From NCBI GenBank assembly GCA_027576995.1, contig JANBQC010000087.1, positions 1 through 64,000 on the forward strand: a DNA stretch of 64,000 nucleotides, in the 5' to 3' direction. Shown one piece after another: positions 9,849 through 20,883 of this stretch (position 1 is its first letter; every line of letters starts with the position of its first letter). Source of the DNA: Dimargaris cristalligena (taxonomy: Eukaryota; Kickxellomycota; Dimargaritomycetes; Dimargaritales; Dimargaritaceae). The notes beneath the pieces are model-generated. The model was not told the DNA's origin. It did not search any database and saw only the letters and a program-made list of their open reading frames with translations. Made by a program: the position numbers and the translations under genes.

Positions 9849-10544
9849 GTTAAGCTTCTCCAGTAGGGTTTAACAGGAGCCATCGACAGTGTATTATAAT
9901 GCCTAGCAGGCGAATTCATCCTAGCTAAATAAGGCATACAGTAGATAACAATGCAGGGTCTAACTGACATGTCTGATCTGATTATCCTCGGGCGAAACCA
10001 GACCGGGAAGTTAATGGAGTGTTACAGCATTGTCATCATAAAATTCTTATTTATTAGGAGCCTCCTGTCAAAAGCCTCGGAAATAGCCCTATCCTAGGAT
10101 TAGGTGCCGCAGGTTATAATGACCTGTACCATTACACTAGTTAATTATGTCTAGCCATAGTCTAATAGTTATTGTAATACAGATTCGTCAGTTGGACAGG
10201 TTCATGAAGCCATTCGAATAAGTCAGCAAAGGGAATACCGGGACTTGGTTGCTATTCCATGGCCAATTTCTAATATCTACCACCTGATTAAGGCATTGTC
10301 TCCCCATTAATTTTTTTGGAATAGCCACATGGTTGTAAGTCCGCGTTGAAGGGATCGCTGGATACCTGCATAGTATCTGGTCAATAAAATTTATGATAGT
10401 AACTCATGTGGGTGAAATGTGACCCAGCGGTATAGGGCTGTAAATAATATATATGCGGGACAGTAGGTGGATATCTATTTTTTTACCTGAGGCCTTTGCC
10501 TTATTCAATGGGGTTTTCACTACACAGCTTGGTTGGACCCCACC

Positions 10545-10553
10545 TATATAAAT
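10545..10553 (+). promoter_or_regulatory. TATA box, copy B
   Basis: TATATAAAT at the position equivalent to 5355 in copy A. Because of it, an open frame starting at 10552 cannot be the real coding start: transcription should begin some 25-30 bp further right. Confidence 0.45.
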
Positions 10554-11106
10554 GCAGCTGAGTTTCGTACTTGGTAACTGTGACGTTTTACGACCCTTGT
10601 CTAACGCACATAATATTACTGGCGTGTCCCTTCGCGTCTCCTTAATTATCATTCGGCAGTTCGAGTCATCGCTGCTTTGCATTACTCCGGGTTACCCCGG
10701 CCCGACCACAACACGCCATAATTGTGTCCCGCTTTCAGTAACTACATTAACTTCTTATAAAAAGGACGTCTTCGGTGCACGTCGAAAAACAACAATCATC
10801 ATAACCCTCAACATTTTACATCACCGTTTTAGTTCTTCTATCTATCTTCCTATTTTTACCTATTATTTTCTTATACCCCGAATAAACCTTTGTCTTAACA
10901 CCAACATTGACGTTGGACAAACTGGGGTTATCTCTAAACGCTTATATCGTTACAGTAACCATAAATTGATTACATATGCTAGGTTCACTACTCCACCACA
11001 CTACTCCCAACTGGCATTCTCTTGTACCCTCCAAATTCTATTTGCACTCCTCCTATCCCTCTCACTTTCTCCCTCACCCCCTACCTCCATCATCCTTCTT
11101 CATGCA

Positions 11107-11283
11107 ATGGCCATACTAAGGCCTCCCCCTGCATCAACGCAGGCAACAATTATATTTAGTCACCCCCAACAGGGTGATTTTTCGCATCCCTCATTTATCT
11201 TGAGGGATTACGTTGTGCACGATCCACAGGCCAAACTTACTGAGGCCGACCGGGGTCGTGCAAATCAACCAGCCTCCCTCTAG
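11107..11283 (+). CDS. 58-aa conserved hypothetical protein of the duplicated unit
   Basis: I chose the ATG at 11107 because alignment with copy A begins almost there (R-P-x-P-A) and the open frame upstream back to 10552 overlaps the TATA box and has no counterpart in copy A. The protein has a Pro-rich start, then the conserved core P-Q-Q-G…P-S-F-x-L-x-D-Y-x-V…D-P-x-A-x-L…A-D-R. There is no signal peptide, no membrane segment and no cysteine. Substitution between copies is mostly at third codon positions, supporting real coding. Ten nucleotides after the TAG lies the invariant 30-bp block. Function and family unknown; a protein of a mobile or selfish unit is one possibility, a recently duplicated host gene another. 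Confidence 0.5.
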   Translation: MAILRPPPASTQATIIFSHPQQGDFSHPSFILRDYVVHDPQAKLTEADRGRANQPASL

Positions 11284-11293
11284 TCCAATCCCG

Positions 11294-11323
11294 GGAGGTG
11301 CCTGCCAAAGTGCAGGTTAAATG
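11294..11323 (+). promoter_or_regulatory. 30-bp conserved element just after the stop codon, copy B
   Basis: Identical over 30 bp to 5740-5769 with the same 10-nt spacing from the stop. It is also in the same reading phase relative to the stop in both copies (R-C-L-P-K-C-R-L-N if read through), so stop-codon readthrough cannot be excluded. Confidence 0.5.
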
Positions 11324-12100
11324 AAGTTAATTTCACCGATTTTTGTTTTACCTTATATGGATATTTGTATATAGTTGTAGGTAGCTGGATTCAACATCCT
11401 TTATATATTCCAGTTTCCGTCCACTTAATGAACGATTTCAATAGTCTAGTATATTTTTTTCTTTAGAACCTGGTCTAGGGTAAAGGCCGGTAATAAGATA
11501 ATTGGGCTGCGTTATTCTGTATATACGATAATGCCGTCGCGGTGATTGGGATAATGGAGGGGCTGTGGAGGAATGCCTTTGTTTGATTTTTCGGTGGAAT
11601 TTATTGAAATGGCTGGCTGAAGCGGGTACATTTTAATTTAAAATATTAGGATTGGCAATACATGCTAGTCAGGGAGATATTTACGGATATATTTCAGGTT
11701 AGTTGTCCCTTCGATTAGTATCATAAAAATAGATACCGATTAATACAAACAGCCCATCTATCAATCGGCCAGTATTCTCTATTCGATTTCCAGGTATAAT
11801 TATAAAAAATCAACTCATTTTACATTATTAGATGAAATTTACAGCCCCAATAGACATCCCCTACCTATCTTGCCAATGGCTGTGCACCGGCTCGATCTTA
11901 AGGTAACCGTTAGTTTTACATGGACGTATCTGTAAGCCTGTGTTACTCTTTATATAAAGGTTTGGGCCGATGGATTCATTGAAGATAACATAACCCGTAA
12001 ATGTACCTCTAGATTATTTAATTTACTCAGGAAATTTCATTGATATGGCTACTTTCTCGACAACTTCCATCGTCAATAAACATATACCATGAAATATGTA

Positions 12101-12972
12101 GTAGCCCGGCTATAGCCCTACTCCAACAGATAAGGCCACCTTTTACGATTAATATTGCCTGATTACGTCAAGGGGACATTGCTCAGTAGCAGTCATTTAT
12201 TTATTCTATGAATAGGTTGGGTGTAGTTCCGGTGGGTACCAATAACTTACATCGATATTACAACTCACATTACAATCCAAACCTACAGTTAAGTTGAATC
12301 TCGCCCATATTTTAAAATCTGATCAAGACAATTAAATTCCTATCCATATATATTTGCTAGACATTCGACAGCACCAGCTGGTAGAACGTTTCTTATAATA
12401 ATATCGCATCGTTCGGCGTGGCTTCATTCATTACTTTCAAATTCAAGTAGAGAGATCGATTCCTTTAAAAAAACAAGAGCAAAAAAAAAGTAAATTACTT
12501 GAAACTTCCGTTCTGCGGTAAGTTGATTTAGCCATCATAACTACTAATAAAACAAATAACTTGAGGGGCTTAATAAAATGGTATGAAAGATATGGATATA
12601 ACTTAGATTGCAGTCAAGTTTACACCGCCGGGTGTACTATATGATGGGGGGGTGTAGAAACTCATAAATCTGGAAAGAGCAGTCAGTCACCCAAATAGAT
12701 TAGTAAAAAAAAAAGGTATAAAATAGGGCGAATTGGAATATTAAAATAGCGATGCAGGCCAACTGGATTGCAAATACACCCATTGGATGGTGTTGGTTGC
12801 TCTCATCCGACAGTAGCCATTTCAGGTCCAACGGAACGACGGAGGCGACACAGTGCACACCGAGACCCGTAAAAAAACTGCTTGTAAAAAGGGTTTGTTT
12901 GGTTTTTGTAGAAAATGAAAAAACACACGCACACACACACGGAGTAGAGTAGCAAAACCAAATAATTCAAAA
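12101..12972. other. AT-rich spacer between duplicated unit and gene core; 3' flank of the WD40 gene
   Basis: No gene seen. Short A-runs (12468-12490, 12704-12715) and a CA run (12920-12940) occur. The right part should hold the 3' untranslated region of the minus-strand gene ending at 12973. Confidence 0.5.
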
Positions 12973-15900
12973 TTATTTTACATAAAAGTAATGGCGAATC
13001 TTGTCGAGAGCGTCCAAGACGGGTTGCACCTGCTGCCCTTCCACCGGGGGATAATAAAAGACCGAACTCTGAATGGCCTCGTGGCCTGAATTCGATTTCG
13101 AATGGGTTGATGAAGCATCATGACTCGTCACCGAACTATTATCCGCCGTCCCTCCATGGCTCGACCCCGGCGTATCCGCTGGGCTTCCTCCGCCTTCGGA
13201 GGTCGCCGCCCCTAGTTTATCCCACTGTTGGTCCGCCCGCCATTGTGGCCGGTAGAGCAAGTCGGTCCAAATCGTGAGGAGTGGTCGGATATCGCGCGTG
13301 ACGTCTTCGACCTCTTCCTGCTGACTCAGCATAAGTTCGAGGACTTTAAAGAACCCGCGGCTTAGTTCACTGAAGTATTCGACCAGCATTGGACCAGGAA
13401 AGCCAGGGATAACGGAAGAAGAAGGCTGTTGTTGCTGCTGGTGGTGGTTTCCCCGACCCGGTGTAGGACTACGGTCCCGACCCCGGGTCAGGAGTTTAGC
13501 CAGTTTGTTCAGCGTATCACGGTACATGGTAATTTCCAGGTTAAGCGGGTCCCGTTGGGCGGATTGCAAGATTAAATTAAACTGTTTTTTAAGACGGGGA
13601 GCCACCACATTCGTGGCCTGCGCCTGTAGTAGATCGGCCAGTTCGTAGCCTTGGAACCGAGGGATGAGGTGGGAGGTATGCACCAGATACTCGTCATATC
13701 GCCGCGTTTGGACGAGGGAATTAAGGTATAGACGCATCGCGCCGGCCGAGATGGTGTAGGGGCACGGCATCATGAGTTGGACGATGGACTCGGCCACCTT
13801 GGCCTGGTCCCCTCCTTGGAGAACGGTTTTCTGCACCAGAATTTCGAGGTGGACCATACCGATGGCCGCTCCGGGGTGGTCGCGTAGGAGCTGGTAAATC
13901 TGTTGCCGCACGGGCGATAGGTCCGCGAGCAGGGGGTCCTGGGGGGTAGCGCGGGAAGCACTCCGCTGGCGACCGCCCGAGGTCGTGGACGTGGCGGTTG
14001 AGGTCGTCGAGTGACGATCACTGTCCGGCGAGCCCGAATGCTGGCTAGACGAGGGGTTCTGGGCGGATTCATTGTCAAAGACCGTCGGATAGAGCAGGAG
14101 GTGGACAATGGAAGTAAGATCCACCAACGAGGACTGGTCGGAGGTGCGGATATAAACCTGCACGGCCTGGAGCCCCATTTCCAGGGCGGACAAGCAATCG
14201 TGGGGCAGAACCAGTTTGAGAATTCCCTTGAGCAGGACAATGGGATAGGCATGCGGAGCCACCCGGAGGCTATTCTCAATCTGTTTTTGCCGACCCGCGA
14301 GGGTCTTCCAGTCACCCGCCTTAACGAGCGCTTCGATGTCGCGCGCCTCCGAGCCGGCCGATAATTTGGCCAGGACCTTTTGGACTAGGGCCACCTTGGT
14401 GGGTTGGTGCCGTGGGCGGGCGTTCGGTGGTAACCCGTAGGAATACTCCCGTAAGTCCTGATTAAAGGCCCGCATACCGGCTTCAATGTCCGACTTGGGC
14501 ATTCGGAGGCGGGACGAAAGGCTACTGCTACCGCTACTACTCGAGCCATTAGGCATGGCTGGTAGGGACCAGCCATCCCAGGTGATGGGGTCTTTGGGCA
14601 AGAGCGCCTTGGAGAGTTGCACCAGCTCAGTGGCACCGTTGGGTTGGCGGTCCACCCCTTTGACCAGGCCGTTAAAGCCGGATATCGCGTCACCGTAGTC
14701 CCGCTGGTAAACCAGTTGTTCGATTTCGTATTGGTTCGGATGGGTAGAGGCCCCGAACCGATGGATGGCCACCGCCCCGTAGGCCTCTTCGGTCAATTGG
14801 AAAGACGTAAGCACCCCTTTGCTCGAGCAGGTAAAATAGGTGTTGTCGAATACCGGGGGACAGCAAATACTCTCAATAGAGCCTGAAATGCCTTTGGAGT
14901 AATTGGCGATAAGGCTAGAAGTTACGGGCGCAAGGGCTGTCCGCGGTTCCGACCCTCCCACATTCTGGGTAGCCGATGGTTCACTTGGACTGCCTGCGCG
15001 CAGGGCCCAGAGGCGCCAGTGATTGTCAGCTGATCCGGTGGTGATCATGTCGCAATGAGTATTCGACCAACAAATCTAAATCAAGCAAATTGATGAATAT
15101 TACAAAAAGGGTATATTGGATTAGGAATACAGCGGCTGTTTATACCCCACAATACCATCCTTCTAAAACAATATAGTATTTTTCTATTCGTATTATAATA
15201 GTATAATGGGGCTATAGTTCAGAAGGTAGTTCTATCTAGATAGTCATTGAATCGGGTGGAGCAATGTATTAGTCACTTACCGAAGTAAAGCGTTGCTGGT
15301 GCTGCTGGATAGTATAGGCCGGGCCTGACAAGTACCGTAAATCCCAGATATTGGTATTGCAGTCATCCCCCGCCGAAGCCAACCAATACGGAACAAATGG
15401 GCTCCATTGAATATCGTTAATGGGGGCCTGGTGCCCATTCCGCGTCTTCCAGACGACTGGTTTACCCCTTTTGCGGATATCCAGAATAGATATCGACTTA
15501 TCGATGCTACCGGTCGCAATCAGCTGGGAAAAGGGATAGGGATGCCAGACCGCCGCACTCAGTCGGGAATTGGATACCTGATGAACCCGATATGGTAACA
15601 TTGCGGTGAGAGGGGGAGAGATCGTATCAATGGATATGGAAGGGTGTAAGCAAATCATAAATTGGGATATTCGCTATCAAAAATGAACTATAATTATAGC
15701 AATACTGGTTTGGTATTGACTGGCCACTAGTGAAAGTGGGGGTCATCTTGACTTACACGATCATCCCGGATTGGCGCTTTGGAATCATTGACATCCCAAA
15801 CGTGAACTAAATGGCCGACGGCCGAGAGAAAACGAAGGCCCGAGGTATTTGAACTTCCGGCCCCCTGTTGACCCGACACGGGCTCAAAATCGGTATGGAG

Positions 15901-17475
15901 AACCCGCCGTGAACTTATATATTTACCGGGCACCGGAACCTCTGGGGCCTATTGGATGGAATACAGCGAGGAATACCAAACTAAATCGGGGATTAGAGGA
16001 TATAGTGTAAGCCGACCTATGCTGGTACTGGCGATCCAAGAGTTTAGCTCCAGAAAGAATAATACTCAGAGGGAGGCAGCAACTGATATTCCCTATTAAA
16101 CACTAGAATGTCGGCAATACAAGGAAAACCAGGCTGGGCCAAGTAGAATGCGCATGCTTGGCTGTACTACTTACCCGACTCAGTTTATTGCGAAAAGTGG
16201 CAGCTGCCTTCAATCCACTGCCGGCCTCCGAATGGCCACCGGTACCCGCGCCCATGACAGCTTCCGTATCGACGGTGTATAACATATTAATTCCCCGGTC
16301 ATTTCCGGTAATGATTTGACGATCCGAAAAAGATATACTATGGATGGGGTGCCGTGACGACGTCTGGGCCCGGAGCTGTGAAAACCGGTGTTAGGAATAT
16401 GGCAGGTATTCAGCAGTAAATAAGAGTGAATTGGTAGGACATTGGATTAATTGATCGGGTTAGTTTTGGGATTCGGGACATACCTGGGGTGAACCAAGGT
16501 AGTAGGTGCAGCAATGCTAATATTTGGTTGATGGAATGGTCGTCACTGAGGGGTTAATCCCAATGTGACCTGGACCTATGGCCAACTATAGACATATACG
16601 GGTTTATTTAGACAAGGGGGTAGCCCAATTATAACTATACCGTACCTCCATGGTGGGCAGTGATTCATCGTCGCTTTCTAACGATGCGGTATGGGCCTTC
16701 AAAACGAAGAGGTTCGGGCCTGGGCCGCCTGAACCAACCGCTAGTAGTGGCGCAGTCTGTAAGGGGGGATTTAGATAGATAGAGGTCAGAGGGGGGTTGG
16801 ATAAATAAGCGAAGCGATTCATATGGCTGTTCGCCATTAACGATGGTAATGCGGGTAGGCTGGGGAAGGGGTTCGAATGACATGGTCAGTATTCGTATAT
16901 GGGGCGGTTTACTTACCTGCGACGGAGCCATGCATGTCGCAAACTGGGCCTTGTCGGGAAGAGTTAGCTGGGCGGATTTTAGCTCGCTAGTACGAGATAA
17001 CGGATCAATTAAAGGGAGTTACATTCAAGTAAGTGGGTGGGTCTATAGAATCAAGTGGGTCCCCAATTGCGGGCTGATACACGGCCAAACGACTGCTGGT
17101 GAGCCGTATTAACGAAGAATCCTATAAATACGTTTCCCGTATAGCCAGGCGCATCCGGACCCACTTCACGGACGACACTTTAACCTTCAGCCACAGATGA
17201 CCCGGGCTAGGCAATAGACCGACCTTCCCTTCCCCCTGGGACTTTCTGGCCCATTCCCGGCGGGACATACCCTCTATATGGGTCCGCCTGAAAAGAAAAT
17301 GGGGGCCAGGTTTAGTTACTTACGATTGACTCGCATAGTCGCCGGTTAGAAACGAAGTCCGCCAGTCGTTTAACTGACCGAATTGGTCGGCGGTATAGCG
17401 GGTCAGCTCAGCGAACCCGGGTCTGGAGCTGACATTGGGGTCGGAGGGCAATGAATAGTTGGCGGAAGTCGCCAT
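12973..17475 (-). CDS. WD40-repeat protein with C-terminal helical region (~1,093 aa)
   Basis: Spliced by hand from eight exons: 17324-17475, 17132-17287, 16917-16986, 16646-16756, 16175-16375, 15757-15948, 15281-15577 and 12973-15075. All junctions keep phase and most donors are GTAAGT. WD40 blades are clear from about residue 100 to 520, for example PLLAVGSGGPGPNLFVL, RHPIHSISFS…IITGNDRG, VGHLVHVWDV, AVWHPYPFSQLIATGSIDKS, NDIQWSPFVPYWLASAGDDC and MITTGSADNHWRLW. The C-terminal half is mainly helical in character with Ser/Pro-rich linkers and a Gln run. Such propeller-plus-solenoid proteins usually act as scaffolds in trafficking or signalling complexes; I cannot assign the subfamily. Exon 2 is the least certain, since another frame there also looks plausible, and an optional 33-nt exon may lie near 16477-16510. 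Confidence 0.8.
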
Positions 17476-18996
17476 GGATGCGGGACAGGCAACGTGGGAC
17501 GCGGGGAATAAGCCAAGAAAAATAGTAATAAAATAAAGAACAATAGAGAGAGGGGGGACCTAATAGAAACCCGGAGAGACGCCAATCCACTGAATGAGGG
17601 GGTTAGTTGGTAGATGAGAGAGAGTCGAACATTGAAGGTCAATACGCACTGGATAGGTAGTATAAAGGAAAAGGGCGGCAATTCACACCAAGGCTAAGCA
17701 ATTAGCAACAGACGGAAGAACAAGAGAGGGCTTGGGTGACAGGGTTGGCAGGCACCTTGGATAATATAGCCAGGGCTAGAATAAACCACTCAACCTCAGA
17801 GGAGCTGTGAATACTGGAATAGAGAGGTACAGGCCGCCAAACTGGCTGGTACGAAGAATACAGTTGCCCTTTGTTAAATAAGTGGTAAGGGGAAAGAACA
17901 AGAATAAGCGAGTTTAAGGGGTGTTGGAGTTAACAATTCAATAGAGTCAAGGAACGACAGAGCGCTTTTATTTGTCCAAGCTTCAACTACACCATATACA
18001 GTGGAAAGGTGAGAGAGAGAATTGGGCTGGACTTGCGCTATAAAAGCCGATTCCTCTCACCTTTTCAAGCGCTCCAATAATCCTTGGTGCCAGCCCACAT
18101 TCAGCGTTATAGAGACCGTTTCCCTATTATTATCCATTGCCAAGGAGTACACTACACGTGTGGGGAAGAAGAGTGAAGTGCCCACCAAGACTGTCTTTAT
18201 GCAAAAACGTTGACCCGGTAGAGCGGTGAGGACCCTGGGCATCATCTCCACCCATTCCCCTTGGATCAGGGGGGCATAGGCCTTTCCCCCTTTTTAATAA
18301 ACATTCCCGTGTCGCTGAGTGCCCCACCTATATGTGGACCAGTGTAGTGTAGAATCTCTCCCCTTCAACGGCCTGTATTTCTCTACATATATATATATAA
18401 AGACTCAACTGCCACAACAAGGTATGATTGGACCAAATGAGGGCTGTGTTGTATACGCCTGGAATTCCTTTATTTACATGACCTGGCTATTTGTATTTCA
18501 ACCGTGCTCCACACAATCCACCTTGCATTGTTTATTAACAAATGAAGGTCAAAACTCCTAATCTGGCTGTTTCAGCCCCAGCCGATGTGGGAGCCTTGGC
18601 TAACAATTCCACAACACCCATCACTTTGTTCCGCAGATGTATCTTAGTTCTGAATCCCCAAGGAAGAGTGGCTTATAACCTTGTATGATTGTACTGGCTA
18701 AGGCTTGGCTTAGTTTGCTTTATTTTTGGCTAGTCATTGACTTAATTTACATGAATTTCATTGAATAAAGGAATAATATAATAAACTGACCAAGCCAAAC
18801 TACGTGGAAATCTAAGGAGGGGGAGCACTCAGTTAGAATTGATCATTAAATCTTATAATAATTATCATAACGGACCAGGAAAAAAATATCATCCAACGAC
18901 CACAGTATCAATAAGAGGGGGGAAATCGGTCTTATGAGTGGCATTCAAAAATGAATAAAGCCGAATCCCCAGTCCTTCGGCTAAGTAAGGTCCGAC
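17476..18996. other. 5' flank of the WD40 gene and 3' flank of the next minus-strand gene
   Basis: No convincing gene. On the minus strand 17480-17700 is C/T-rich, as often seen in leaders of these genes. Short frames at 18022-18213 and 18319-18561 (plus) look random. A possible terminal exon of the gene at 18997-20883 may lie at about 18750-18815 (see that entry). Confidence 0.45.
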
Positions 18997-20883
18997 TTAC
19001 AGTCTGCCCACCTTCTCCCTTTGATTCCTCTTGATTTCCACCACCGATGCTACCGGACGCCGAGCCCATTCCCGCTGGGGTTTGAGTTGGGGCGTAGCCG
19101 GCGGTGGTATAGAGGCCCCGGTCGAAAGTACTTGAATCCGCCTGGGGGGATGCTCCAGTGACTTGGGGATTCGGTCCATGCAAGCGACTGCTGCTGTGGT
19201 AGGGTTAGATCCATGCGCGGCCTTGGAACTCCGTCGGTTGAACGACGTGGGCGCCGATTGAATGGGTCGCCGATGGGCTGGTTGATGTGGGGGTGACTCC
19301 ATCAACTGTGACAAAGCCCAGGCAAACGACGACGATGATGACGATGACGATGCCGATGATGAGCGGGACTCCGCTAGCGACACCGCGGAGGAGGATACAG
19401 ATTGTGGAGGAGTGTCCTTTTTCGGCCAAAAGAATGTCGAATAAGCCAGTTCTTTAGGACCTGGGTAGGCTGGCCTATCAAAAAAGTCCACCTCCGCACC
19501 ATATCCGGATGGGACGTGGGAACAGTGGGCCGTTGCTGAAGACTCGTTCAGACAGCCCGAATATTCCGAGGTGTCCCCCCTTCGTGGGGCCCTGCCGGAC
19601 AATACCGATGCGGTCGATTTGGGAATCGACCGAATGGAGGGGTCCCCGACAACGGTACGGGTGGAGGACAGCGTGGGGGGATACTGGGGCTGATAATGAG
19701 GCTCCACCTGGGACGCCCGTGAGGTCTCATCAACGCGGACCATGGATATAATTGACGTATCGCCATATTTCGACGATAAGGGCCCTGTGAAGGGGGGTGA
19801 TGGTGAGCGTTCCCACCACTCCGGGCTTTTAGATGAGGTCTTGGCTGAAGAAGGACGGTAATTATCCGTGGGATGAGGGGGTGGAGGTCCCGGAATATCA
19901 GGCCGACGGTCCGTTTCCTGATGTCGGACTTTCTTCTCATGATCAAACGACATTGGGACAGGCATGTGCGGGAATGGGTCGGCGGGTAGGAGGCCATGGT
20001 CGTCCACTCTGCCAGGGTTGTCAAGTACCGTCGTGGTGCTCTTTCCTTTCCATTCTTGACTCGTCAAGTCACTGTGGTGAGTACCTTGGTGGTCGGCATT
20101 GACCACGGATGGCCCCATCATCCCAAAATCGGGTTGGGGGATAATTAACGAGGCCACTGATCGATTTTTCCGTCGATATCGGGCCCAACTCCGTTGAATC
20201 CACCGCAAGAGACTGCCCTTCGATCGCTTAGAGGGCCGAGTAAAGCTCGACCGGGACGACCTAGTCAAAGCAGGGGTCTTACACACCTTGATCGTGGCCG
20301 TGGTGGACGCATCAATGGCAAACTCATCCGTCCGGACCTTGTCCGTGCCCGGGGAGTGGTCCCGATTCCAGACCGGAACCCCGAAACTCTCCGCATCTCC
20401 CGGGGGACGACACGCCGAAGGAATGTGGTATAAGGGAGAAGCATGGTGCTGATACTGCTGGGGAGCGGGGACCTTGGGAGGAGCAGTGGGGGCAGCCTCT
20501 TTACCTCTCAAGTCGATGAGGCCGTGTAATGAAGGGGGATATGATGCTGAGCCCACCGCGGTGGTACAATCCGACGATGCAAATGAGTTGAGGGGGGTGG
20601 GATAATAGAGCGTGGGGGGTGGTGATAGAATGTCCCGGGCCGGGGTATTGGACTGGATATGAACGGATATTTCACAAGTTGGCTGACGCCAACGAAAACC
20701 TCGACGGAAACCACGGCCGATTGGATTGACAGTAATATGTACTTGGGATGTCTGTGATGGATTCATGGCTGCCGTCTTAGGTGGGGCCAGTATAGAGCAA
20801 GCAAGGAGGCTGTGGAGATGGGCGGAGGGAACTGCCAAGTGCCAATACTTAACTAGAGGAGAAGGGGCAGGGGTATTTCCCAA
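18997..20883 (-). CDS. Ser/Pro-rich, mostly disordered protein (up to 628 aa), unknown
   Basis: One long uninterrupted frame with low-complexity Ser/Pro/Thr composition, a run of about ten serines and several basic clusters (RRGFRRGFRWR near residue 60; S-R-S-S-R-S-S near 215). No domain is recognisable. Two starts are possible: Met1 at 20883, or Met40 at 20766, which opens MNPSQTSQVHITV and avoids an atypical hydrophobic leader; I favour Met40 slightly. The stop TAA at 18997 lies inside GTAAGT (AGACT|GTAAGT), so the frame may instead splice into a short last exon after CTCCTTAG near 18815. A nuclear or signalling scaffold is conceivable, but nothing in the sequence proves it. Confidence 0.6.
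   Translation of the reverse strand: MGNTPAPSPLVKYWHLAVPSAHLHSLLACSILAPPKTAAMNPSQTSQVHITVNPIGRGFRRGFRWRQPTCEISVHIQSNTPARDILSPPPTLYYPTPLNSFASSDCTTAVGSASYPPSLHGLIDLRGKEAAPTAPPKVPAPQQYQHHASPLYHIPSACRPPGDAESFGVPVWNRDHSPGTDKVRTDEFAIDASTTATIKVCKTPALTRSSRSSFTRPSKRSKGSLLRWIQRSWARYRRKNRSVASLIIPQPDFGMMGPSVVNADHQGTHHSDLTSQEWKGKSTTTVLDNPGRVDDHGLLPADPFPHMPVPMSFDHEKKVRHQETDRRPDIPGPPPPHPTDNYRPSSAKTSSKSPEWWERSPSPPFTGPLSSKYGDTSIISMVRVDETSRASQVEPHYQPQYPPTLSSTRTVVGDPSIRSIPKSTASVLSGRAPRRGDTSEYSGCLNESSATAHCSHVPSGYGAEVDFFDRPAYPGPKELAYSTFFWPKKDTPPQSVSSSAVSLAESRSSSASSSSSSSSFAWALSQLMESPPHQPAHRRPIQSAPTSFNRRSSKAAHGSNPTTAAVACMDRIPKSLEHPPRRIQVLSTGASIPPPATPQLKPQREWARRPVASVVEIKRNQREKVGRL

Larger units (their letters stand above)
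9500..12100 (+). repeat. duplicated unit, copy B
   Basis: Direct partner of copy A (4450-7140), about 5.0 kb downstream. It keeps an ATG-initiated short reading frame, the TATA box and all conserved blocks, and lacks the ~600 bp insert of copy A. Its leader between TATA box and frame is about 350 bp longer than in A. Same orientation and the presence of LTR elements between the copies fit either an old tandem duplication or two copies of a low-copy mobile unit. Confidence 0.7.

Noticed and set aside
10552..11106. Upstream extension of the module frame in copy B (185 more codons)
   Set aside because: It overlaps the TATA box, has no counterpart in copy A and is of random composition; the ATG at 11107 fits the alignment.
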